From contig NC_134907.1 of the NCBI RefSeq assembly GCF_041734735.1, positions 9,628,638-9,692,637 of the forward strand: a stretch of 64,000 bases of DNA, given 5' to 3'. The notes beneath the pieces are model-generated. The model was not told the DNA's origin. It searched no databases and saw only the letters and a list, made by a program, of their open reading frames with translations. Position 1 is the stretch's first letter; every line of letters starts with the position of its first letter. The stretch comes from Babylonia areolata (taxonomy: Eukaryota; Mollusca; Gastropoda; Neogastropoda; Buccinidae). Shown here piece by piece: positions 41,008 through 53,288 of this stretch. The translations under genes were made by a program, and so were the position numbers.

Positions 41008-41064
41008 GAGTGAATGCGTCTGCAACTGCAAGTGCATCAGTTCACTGATTCATCAATTTCATGC

Positions 41065-41096
<32 letters not shown>

Positions 41097-44000
41097 CGTT
41101 GAGAAGAGTGGGAAGCAGGACGGTGAAGGCCTAACAGTAACACTGACACATCCAGAATGACAGCACTATGATAGGCATTGAGAATGCGAATTGAATTTGA
41201 TTTTGGCAAACCAAAGAGTTCACCCACGTTTGCATGCAAACATGCAAGTCAATGCTCATATCACACAAGTTATGTGTGTGTTTGTGTGTGTGCACGTGTA
41301 CACGTAAGCATATGCATTATCTGTACTTTTTCTGTTTGCGGATGTGTTGGTGTATGAGTGTAAGCACACTTCATGTGTGTATGTGTATGTTTGTGTGTAC
41401 TAAAACTAAGAGAGAGGAGGGGGGAGAATGAGAAAGAGAGAGAACGATATATATACTGACAACTGTGAACGAAGAACTTGATGATATTAAACAATTATGC
41501 ACAATGACCATTGATCCCCACCTCTCCCAGCTCAAATTGTGTGATACATCAGAATATTCCATTAAGGTCGGTATTCGTTTCTGAACTAAGTTAACAATAA
41601 CTGAATAAGTAATAACAAACCAATCTGACAGACTAGTCAATTCACGAGAGGGCCATGAGCCATGAGGCGAGTATTTCCGGTTCATGTCGTGAAAAATGAT
41701 CTTGTTTAAATCGGCGATCCTTTCATTTAGAATCCCAAAATGTATATAACAATATAACAAAATGCAAAATAATGCATTTATGTTTCATTACAAGAGTTTT
41801 CAGACAATATTTCAGTCTAGAATAAAATAGTACTGACACGAAACACAACTGGTGGAAACACGTGTCGATCACTTCGTCAAGCAGTCAAAGCTTACTCCAT
41901 TTATCACGAAATCAGAACGATCCTATGGATTAATAAGCTCTAAAAACTACGTGGATCAATTAATTATGAATCAATCTATAAAACTCGTAACACTTACCGA
42001 GATGATTTTTGATCTGGGTGACGAAAACGCTTGAACTATTAGCGTAATCGCTTGTCGATTTCATCGGAGCTGCCATCGCCTTGTCGAGTCAATGTGTGAA
42101 TGTGTGTCACGGTTGCCAGCATGCTTTTCATTGGCTGCGCTATGATTGAGCGCGTATGAATACATTGACCTTTGGTACCATTCGAATCAGCGAAAAATAA
42201 GCTTTCTATCGCATAATGTAACATTGTATTTAAAAGCTTTACTTTGGTGGAAAAAGCCTTTCAAATATGTCCTTTTAACTGATCAGTGTGCTGGCTTTTT
42301 GTTATGAAACAAATTAATAAAATAACTGATGGGGAAACTTGTTTAGGCTTCGACCTTGCGGTTTGACCTTATTTGAATACTGGGGATGGAAAATTCCACA
42401 ACCTATAAACAAAGCAAAACAAGTGACCCTCGGACAACGCGAATGTCCGCCATAGCGGAAGCGCGACACGGGGTGAGTTTCGCCGATTACGGTAGGCAGT
42501 TCTCGGAACGAATACACTCTCACACTCGCACACAAGAATATAAACGAACAATCGATTGAAAGATTAATGGTTCATCTTTATTTTCATTATGTTTTAAACA
42601 CGATTTATACACAATTTCACACAAAAATCATCAAGTGAAAAGTGACAATTTTCGACTGGCTGCCGGCTTTCCCGCAGCCTGTGTTAGCGGGTGCCGGTAC
42701 CTACTATGAAAAGGGGAGCCTCTTCAGAAACACAAAACTACAAACCCACAGACACATAAAAAAACAACAACAAAAAAACCCCAAAATTAAATTCATCTAC
42801 TCCACAAAACTAATGTTACTGATAGCAATCACATCCAACTTTTTTTCCCCCTACATAATCCTGACAAAAACCAAAATTAACAACTCACTTCTGTTAAGAC
42901 TGTGCATTCGTAAGAAGGCTGGTATTTTTCCTGAAACAAACAAACAACAAAAAGGGTCATTTTCTTTCAGCACAGTACATAACTCTCACACACACACACA
43001 CAAACACACAGAGAGAACTAAAGGATTCATTTGGTATAAAATACTTTAAATATCACTGTTTCTACCAATTTCCATCTTTGTTTCTTCTTTTGCAAAGGTG
43101 AGTTGTGTGGCTGTGGCCAAATATCTTTGACACATTTTCAACAGTAAAAACAAAAGAAACAAGAGACAACTTCATTACAACTGTCTTGGGGAAAAAAAAA
43201 GAAGTAACTTTAGACAGCAGCAAGGAACACGTAACAGACACACATGCGCACATGCAACAACTGTCAACACCGAGACATGCATGCATGCACACACAAACAT
43301 GCTGATCTGTACACACAATCACACATACACAAACACACCGACAGACACACACACTAACACACACATACCAACACACACACACACACCTACACACAAGCAC
43401 ACATACATACCAACACACACCAATACCCACGCACACACACATAACACACACACACATACCCACACACACAAACACCAACACACAAGCACACACACATACC
43501 AAGTACCAACACACACACACCAATACACACACACATACCTACACACACACACACATACCTACCTACACACACACACACACACAGACACCAACACACACAA
43601 ACACCAACACGCACACACAACACACACCCCATCCAACCACCCCAGCGACAGTGACAGACTGAGACAGGCAAAAACACTGATGCCGATCAACAGACAGGCA
43701 AACACACTGATGCCGATCAACAGACAGGCAAACACACTGATGCCGATCAACAGACAGGCAAACACACTGATGCCGATCAACAGACAGGCAAACACACTGA
43801 TGCCGATCAACAGACAGGCAAACACACTGATGCCGATCAAAAACACTGATGCCGATCAACAGACAGGCAAACAAACCCACTCACTTTTTCCGCTTCCGAT
43901 CTTTTCTCCATCTTCTCTCTGTCGGTTTTGTGTTTTCTGTCGGCACCTTTCGGCTGCAACCAAAAGACATCGTAACATCGTAGGAGAGCAAAGGATTAAC

Positions 44001-47000
44001 AAACAACAAAGAGTGGTAACTCCCCTCATCAGCAAGATAACACAACTTCAAGTCAATGCTGCGTATGCTACCACTTCAGCTAGCAGACAGGTAAATAAAA
44101 AGGAACTTTGGAACAAACCCAGACACTTCCTCAAAAAAATGGAAGCTCCAGGCTTGTCCTTATACCGATACATAATTGGAACAAACCCAGACACTTCCTC
44201 TAAAAATGGAAGCTCCAGGCTTGTCCTTATACCGATACATAATTGGAACAAACCCAGACACTTCCTCAAAAAAATGGAAGCTCCGGGCTTGTCCTCATAC
44301 CGATACATAGCATAACACTCTACTGCACGTATAATGATTCTTGTGAATGAATAATATGGATACTTACATAGCACCCAAGCTCTAAGCACTTTACAAACTC
44401 AAGAGTCATTTGCACAACAGGCTGACTACCTGGGCAGAGCAGATTGACGGCTGCCATTGGGCGCTCATCAGTTATTTCCTGCGTCATTCAATCAGGTTTC
44501 AGTCATGCACACACTCATACAGACATGAAAAATTGTATGCGTATGAGCATTTGGTTTATTCAACCTGCCATTTGATCTGCGTGCACATGCGCATGAAGGG
44601 GGTTCAGGCACAAGCAGGTCCGCACAAATGTGGAAAAATCTCCACCCTTTACACACCAGGTGCCGTTACCAAGATTCGAACCCGGGACCCTCAGACTGAA
44701 AGTCCAACGCTTTAATTAACCACTCGGCTGTTGTGCCCTGTGACAGATGACAGACCATGACAGGCACAATAGCTGTCATCTGTCACAGGACTCAACAGCC
44801 GAGTGGTTAAAGCGTTGGGCTTTCAATCTGAGGGTCCCGGGTTCGAATCTCGGTAATGGCACCTGGTGGGTAAAGGGTGGAGATTTTTCCCATCTCCCAG
44901 GTCAACATACGAGCAGACCTGTTTGTGCCTGAACCTCATTCGTGTGTATACACAAGCAAAAGATCAAATACGCACATTAAAGATACTGTAATCCATGTCT
45001 GCGTTCGCGGTGGGATATGGAAACAAGAACATACCCAGCATGTACACCCCCGAAAACAGAGTATGGCTGCCTACATGGCGGGGGTAAAAAAAAAAACGGT
45101 CATACACACAAAAGCCCACTCGTGTACAAACGAGTGAACGTGGCAGTTGCAGCCCAAGAACAAAGAAGTTGATGACAGACCGATCAACCACCTCACCTTG
45201 AAGACCTTGATCTGGCAGGAGGCCGCATGAAGCAGTTTCCCTTCCCCGTCGTTGTGGGTGTAGGTCTCGATCTGTACCCGGAACGGCACCCCTTTCTCCC
45301 CACCGTGCTTCTTGGCCGTGAACTCTGTGCTGATGGCATGAACCTGTCAAAAGGACGAGACAAAATCTGTATTCTTGGCCGTGAACTCTGTGCTAATGGC
45401 ATGGACCTGACAAAAGGATGAGACAAAATCTGTATTCTTGGCCGTGAACTCTGTGCTGATGGCATGGACCTGACAAGACAAGACAAAATCTGTATTCTTG
45501 GCCGTGAACTCTGTGCTAATGGCATGGACCTGACAAAAGGACGAGACAAAACCTGTTTTCTTGGCTGTGAGCTCTGTCCTAATGGCATGAACCTGACAAA
45601 AGGACGAGACAAAATCTGTTTTCTTGGCCGTGAACTCTGTGCTGATGGCATGAACCTGACAAAAGGACGAGACAAAATCTGTTTTCTTGGCCCTGAACTC
45701 TGTGCTAATGGCATGGACCTGACAAAAGGACGAGACAAAATCTGTATTCTTGGCTGTGAGCTCTGTCCTAATGGCATGGACCTGACAAAAGGACGAGACA
45801 AAATCTGTATTCTTGGCCCTGAACTCTGTGCTGATGGCATGAACCTGACAAAAGGACGAGACAAAATCTGTTTTCTTGGCCGTGAACTCTGTGCTAATGG
45901 CATGGACCTGACAAGACAAGACAAAATCTGTGTTCTTGGCCGTGAACTCTGTGCTGATGGCATGAACCTGACAAAAGGATGAGACAAAATCTGTATTCTT
46001 AGCCCTGAACTCTGTGCTGATGGCATGCATCTGACGACAGGACGAGACAAAAAGGAGGAGTCTGTATTATACTCCATGTTTGGTGATACATATACTTACC
46101 ATGTCAAACTGATGCAAACTAGGCCTATCGGTTTGCTCTGCTTGGCCAAATTTTGCATGACTAACAGTGAAAAGTCTTGCTCGGTCCACTCTTAGCCAAT
46201 CAAACGCCTCTAAAAGCTACATGTGCTGATTCATTCCCTTGGCCAAGGCTCTCCACGCCATCTTGTCAGGTTTACTCTGTCTCGTCTTACGCTTTTTTTG
46301 GCTATTAAGCGTGCTCATTTGGCCTTATTTCGCTGCATGCAGCTTTCCTTTATTTGTATTTTTATTTTTTGTATATGTATTTCTTTTCATCACAACAGAT
46401 TTCTCTGTGTGAAATTCGGGCTGCTCTCTCCCCAGCGAGGGAGAGCATGTCTATGTTTTTCTGTCTGCTGCAATCTTGTTTGTTTTCCTATCGAAGTGGA
46501 TTTTTCTACAGAATTTTGCCAAGCACAACATTTTTGTTGCCATGGGTTCTTTCATATGCACTAAATGCGTGCTGCACATAGGACCCTTCACTGTAACAAA
46601 GGAAGAGACAACAGACAGAAAAAAGTGAAAGTCAGAAAGAGAAGAGAATGATAGAGAAGAGGAAATCACCAGCACAAAATTCCCAGGAGGTGGGGGTGCA
46701 CACATACATACACACACACACATTCAGACACAAACACACACAGACACACACGCGCGCACACACAGACACACACGCACGCACACACACACACACACTCAGA
46801 CACAAACACAAACACACACACACACTCAGACACAAAAACAAACACACATGCACACACACACACACACACACGTGCGCGCACACACACACTCAGACACAAA
46901 AACACCCACCCACACACACACACACTCAGACACAAAAACAAACACACAGACAGACACACACACACACATGCACACGCACACACACTCAGACACAAAAACA

Positions 47001-50000
47001 AACGCACAGACAGACATACACACGCACACACACACACACACTCAGACACAAACACACACGCGCGCACACACACACGCACACACATACACACACACTCAGA
47101 CACAAAAACACACACACACACACGCGCGCGCACACACACACGCACACACACACTCAGACACAAAAACAAACACACAGACACAGACAGACACACACACACA
47201 CGAAACCAACCTTGAAGTACAATCCCGTCTCTTTCGTGGGGTCCCAAACAAAGTCTGCCTGGTTGATTTTGGACGGATCCAAAATGACGTCAACAACACC
47301 ATATGACAGAGGAATGTCTGCAAGGACACCAAATATGGGCAATCACACCTCTGGCTTTCATAATCAAAACATACACTGACACACAACCACCACCCAAAAA
47401 AAAACCACAAACAACAAACACCAACAAAATACACTGACGAGGGTCAACTTTCTTCGAGCATAGAGATGCTAGAATTTCAAACTGAAAAAATCTATATTGC
47501 ACCCCAACACCACTCATCCCCCCAAATCCCCCCGTATGAAAATAAATAAATAAATAAATAAAAACAAAAACCATGCATACACCATCATACCACTATCGCC
47601 CTCCCAGCCCCTCCCAACACACACACTGCAACTACACAGCTATAGGAAGGTGGCAGGATGGTTAAGACGCTCAACTGCCAATACAGCGAGTCTGTGAGGG
47701 GTGTGGGTTCCAATCCCGCTCTCGCCCTTTCTCCCAAGTTTGACTGGAAAATTGACGGGCGCAACAGCCGAATGGTTAAAGCGTTGGACTTTCAATCTGA
47801 GGGTCCTGGGTTCGAATCTCGGTGATGGCGCCTGCGTGGTGGGTAAAGGGTGGAGATTTTTCCGATCTCCCAGGTCAACATATGTGCAGACCTGCTAGTG
47901 CCTGAACCCCCTTCGTGTGTATACGCAAGCAAAAGATCAAATACGCACGTTAAAGATCCTGTAATCCATGTCAGCGTTCGGTGGGTTGTGGAAACAAGCA
48001 CATACCCAGCATGCACACCCCCGAAAGTGGAGTATGGCTGCCTACATGGCGGGGTAAAAACGGTCATACACGTAAAAGCCCACTCGTGTATATACGAGTG
48101 AACGTGGGAGTTGCAGCCCACGAAAAAAGAAGAAGAAGAAGACTGGAAAATCGAACTGATCATCTAGTCATTCGGAAGAGATGATCAACAGAGGTCCCGT
48201 GTGCAGCACACACTTTTTGGAACACTGAAGAAAAAACCATAGCAACAAAACAGGTGTTGTTCTCTGGCAAAAGTTCTGTTGAAAAAAATCCTCTCTGATA
48301 AAGGTACACAAAAATATATGCACGCACTCAAGGCCTGACTAACACGTTAGGTTATGCTGCTGGTCAGGTATCTGCCCAGCAGATGTGGTGTAGCCTATAT
48401 GGATTTGTCTGGACAAGGTAATGCCTCCATCAGAAACTGAAGCAGCCTGTCGACAAGCAGAGTAGGGAGGAACACTTCCAACACAACCTGAAAAGAACAC
48501 ACAAACACACACACACACACACCCCTACACCAGCTTCAGCCTAAATCATCCCCTAACCCTTACACATTTCCTACCACTCCCCCCCCACCCCACGCACCCC
48601 ATCTCCCTCCTTACTCACCCACATCCAGAATTCTCTCCCCTGGCCTGCTCTGCTTCCATTGGTCCATCTGCTCCTTCTCCATGTACTGCAGTCTCCGCTC
48701 GTGGAATTGAACCCTGACCAAACTCTGTCCAACACAAGAGACTATGTGGACCATGTACCACTCTTTATATATATATATATATTTTTTATTTTATTTTTAA
48801 TTTGATTGGATATGGATATTTATATAGTGCCCATGCTCAGTCAGAAGATACAAATACTTCCCCTTATCCTTGGTCAGATTATAACCACTTATCTTCGGTC
48901 AGAGGGCATGGGTATTTATATAGACTATAGAGCCTATTCTCAGTCACGAGGATACGGATATTCATACAGGGCCTATCCTCAGAGGATATCAATACTTAAA
49001 TAGTGCCTATTCTCAGAGGATATGGATACGTATGTAAAGCTATCCTCAGTCCGAGGATAGAAATACTTATATAGCGCCTATCCTCTAAGGATATGGATAC
49101 TTATATGGTACCTGTCCTCCGTCAGAGACCAAGCTCAAAGCACTTTATAAACACACTGATACAGTGTCTGTCCTTGTCAGAGACTGACCTCCTAATTATC
49201 TATAAACATGACTTAAAAAGCACCTATCCCCGGTCAGAGACCAAGCTCTTAATGTTTCAAAAACGCAGTCATTTGCATAACAGGATAACTACATGGGTAG
49301 AAAGGGCGCAATAGCCGAGTGGTTAAAGCGTTGGACTGTCAATCTGAGGGTCCCGGGTTCGAATCACGGTGACGGCGCCTGGTGGGTAAAGGGTGGAGAT
49401 TTTTACGATCTCCCAGGTCAACATATGTGCAGACCTGCTAGTGCCTGAACCCCCTTTGTGTGTATATGCAAGCATAAGATCAAATACGCACGTTAAAGAT
49501 CCTGTAATCCATGTCAGCATTCGGTGGGTTATGGAAACAAGAACATACCCAGCATGCACACCCCCCGAAAACGGAGTATGGCTGCCTACATGGCGGGGTT
49601 AAAACGATCATACACGTAAAAGCCCACTCGTGTGCATACGAGTGAACGCAGAAGAAGAAGGGTAGAACCAACTGACAGCTGCCTTTGCAAGCTCATCGTT
49701 TGTTTCCTGTGTCATTCCGTCACGCTTCAGTCAGGGACACGCACGCGCACACACGCGCACAGTGACACACACACACACTCCCCATTCTGAATTCACTTAA
49801 AGGGTTTATTCTTTTTACCACTGTGAAGGTTCTATATTTTTTCATCTTGACCTTTTTAATTTAGGTGGATGATTATGTAATGTTTAAGATCCTTACCCTA
49901 AAACACTTACCCTCAAACATTTCCCTTGGAACTCAGACAAATCCCCCAGTTTCTTTACTTTGATCTCGTATGACTGGCCTGCACACACACATAAGTCAGT

Positions 50001-53000
50001 GCGGATCTCAAAACATGTACATATGAAACCCCACCCCCTCCCACACACATCATAGTAAAATTAGCAACACAACTTTCCCTCTCAAATGATCTGCTTCAGT
50101 AAAATCAAACATCAGGCAAAAGGAAGTATAGTTCCTATCATTCTAGAAACACTGTATTGTAATTTTGTATTGTACTGTATCGTACTGCAATGCATCATAA
50201 GAAATCTAATCTACTGCATTTACTGCACTGTACTGTATTGTACTGCACTGCTTTGTACTGTATAGCAGAACTCTTTTTATCGCAACATATTTTCTTGTGT
50301 GAAATTCAAGCTGCTCTCCCCAGGGAGAGTGGTGTCTCTACAATGAGAGCGCCACCCTTTTCCCTTCTTTTCTTCGTCCTGCAAGTATATTTATTTTCCT
50401 ATCAAAGTAGATTTTTCAACAGAATTTTGCTAGGGACAATCCTTTTGCTCTTGTGGGTTCTTTTACGTGCGCAAAGTGCATGATGCACACGGGACCTTGG
50501 TTTATCGTCTCAACTGACTGACTAGCGTCCAGACCACCACTAACAGTGTGGTGGAGAGGGTGAAAATAAAGGTGAGTGCAGGGATCGAGCCAGTTCTCTC
50601 GCTTCCTCGGTGCACACGTTACCTCTAGGGCCATCACTCCACATATCTTTATCCTCGTTGTGCCCTGTGGCACATAATGCCGCCACTAGAGATCTCCACT
50701 GCTCTCGAGACCTGACCAATGTGTTGAGGTTTCATGCAGAGGTCAGGCATCTGACATGAATTTTAAAATTTCTCTTTTAATGCAGACGTGGTGTAGCACA
50801 TCAGAATCGGTCCAGACGTTCTGACACCATCTCAAAACTGTAACTCCACCGCTGCCTATCTTTCTCTGTCTTTTCACACCCCTTCGCCCCCTCCTTCTTC
50901 TTCTTGTTCCCATTTTTTACAGTGTCAGTTTTGGCACGCCTGATGAATGATGCTGTCACTCTCCCAAGTCCTGTCTGGAGCCATGGAGCTTAGTGTACAG
51001 TAGCATTGGTGTTCGTCGGCCACACGGCGTCTGTGAGCCCCTTCTAGAGGGGACTGGACTGAAGAATGTGTTTTCATGTTTCGTCTTCAAACTCTCCGCA
51101 CAAGTATTGCCATTCTTCCTCAGTCTTTTTATTTTGTAATTTTTTTTTTTTTTAATTTTTTTTTAATAACCTTTCTGCACCACGTCATCTTGCCTCCTTG
51201 AAATCTAGTATGCATTCATTTCTTTCTTAACAATACCGCTCATCAATGAGCATGTTGTAAAATACAATAAACAGCTTGAGGTGAATTAACGACCGAACTA
51301 CAGCATAAATCAACCTGAAATTCAGGAGTGGTAATGTACATAGGTAACAATATAATTAACCTGCATTAAACTGTGAAAACACATATTTCAATATTCCATT
51401 TAAATTTCACACACACACACACACACACACTGTTTGCGTCCTAAATTATTCTGACAACAAATAGAAAAGGAGGAAAACTGGGTCACTGACCTTGGTTTAA
51501 GTATGTCAAGGTTTCCTCATTCATTTTCACCGCTGGCGAAGTAGCTGCCCCAAGAATGTATTGGAACCTGACAAAATAAACTGTTGTTAAAAAAAACAGG
51601 AGGAAGGTGGCACGAATGGTTAAGAAGCTTTTCTGCCAATACAGTGTCCATGAGGGTCTGGATTCAAATCCTGGTCTCCCCCTTTCTCACAAGTTTGACT
51701 GGAAATCCTGGTCACTCGGATGAGACAATGAACTAAGGTACCAGTGTGCAGCATACAACTTTGGCTCACTGAAAAAGAGCCCATGGCACCACCATAAGCG
51801 TTACCTTCTGGCAAAATTCTGTTGGAGAAATTCAGTCTGATATGTACACAAGTATGAATGCACTAAAGCCCTCATTCAGCGTGTTGTATTAGGCTGCTGC
51901 TGGTCAGACATCTCCCGAGCAGATGTACAGCATACATATTATATGGATTTGTCCGAACGCATTGATGCCTCCTTGAGTTTCAGTTTCAGTTTCAGTAGCT
52001 AAAGGAGGCCTCACTGCGTTCGGACAAATCCATATACGCTACACCACATCTGCCAAGCAGATGCCTGACCAGCAGCGTAACCCAACGCGCTTAGTCAGGC
52101 TTTTAGAAAAAAAAAGAAGAAAAAAAAAGGAAATAAATGATAGATAAATACATTAAAAAAAAACTACTACTACTACTACTAATATGTATAAGGCGCATAA
52201 ATTTGATGAAGTCAAAGAGGTAGTTTCCTTGAGAAACCGAAACTGTTGAAAATAGTCACAAACACCAGAATTGAATATGTCACACAACTGATCCACCTGG
52301 CAACACATGACACAACAGGCAGTCTGCCTGAACATTTCAACAACAACAACAACAAAAATCAATAATAACAACAATAATAATGAAAATTTGTATATTGCTC
52401 ACTTTGAGACTATTACCTCTAATAATGAAACAATAAAATAACGACGTATTTATAAAGAGTTTAACATTGCGCTCACAACCCATGCACAGATAAGCATGCA
52501 CGCCTCACACACACACACACACACACACACGTTAAACACAACCATAGGCCAAAACACACACACCTCACACACAAGTATTTTAAAAATAACCCGAGGCAAA
52601 AAAATCTTGTTCATACCTTTTGGTATTTATGACCATTATTACAAAAGAAAAAACAAAACAAGGACAAATGAATAAGTAACTGTAAAAAGAAAAAAAAAAC
52701 CCACAAGATACAATTTCACAAAAGGAAAGTAGCAGTTCACAATCACAGGCTCTTACCCATTTTCCAAATTTTCTTGCTTGAAAACAGGCAGAGCTAAAAG
52801 CGCCTCGCTGCACAGATATAAAACACCTGGAGTCAGATTCAAAAGCGAATTCATACGGACTATATAAAACTATGTGAATATACAATAAATATAATACGGA
52901 TGGCTAATTATGTACTGCGTATCCTACAAAAATGCTAGGTGCTTTTACTGGACGCTGAAAAAGGAAAAGACTACAAAAGCTGAAAATTCAATCTTTTCCA

Positions 53001-53252
53001 ATGAGATAAAGTTGCATTATTCCTCAGTTATTATAAATTAAGGCACATCTTCACAATACATAAACGTGCACACATACAGACACACAAATGGTAATGGTAA
53101 CTTAAAACTAATACAAGTCAAGTAAAGGCTTTGGACATTTTGCACACACACACACACAAAAAAAACAACAACAAAAACTTTAAGTTTTTATAATTAAGAT
53201 ACATACCAATTACTATTCAATAGAAAACACACATGCATACACACACCATGTT

Positions 53253-53288
<36 letters not shown>

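Larger units (their letters stand above)
35468..42703. mobile_element. Candidate transposon limits around the nested gene (12-bp inverted repeat)
   Basis: TAGGTACCGGCA occurs at 35,468-35,479 and, inverted, at 42,692-42,703. The pair encloses the whole nested gene plus about 0.9 kb on its 3' side and 0.6 kb on its 5' side. Just inside each end is a second partial match (GGCAG, then CAGTC and AAAATT). Flanking duplications are not clean: left ends ctataaa, right begins ctatgaaa. The repeat is part palindrome (GGTACC), so chance is possible. Confidence 0.35.

Noticed and set aside
43281-43600. Long His/Thr open frames in CA-rich DNA
   Set aside because: They are products of (CA)n repeats; no splice context, no conserved residues. 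The same holds for 46,648-47,379, 31,035-31,277 and 22,819-23,207.
45227-45982. Plus-strand frame repeated as [16 protein letters not shown]
   Set aside because: Shadow of the 63-bp exon array; the minus frame matches the CP2 domain.
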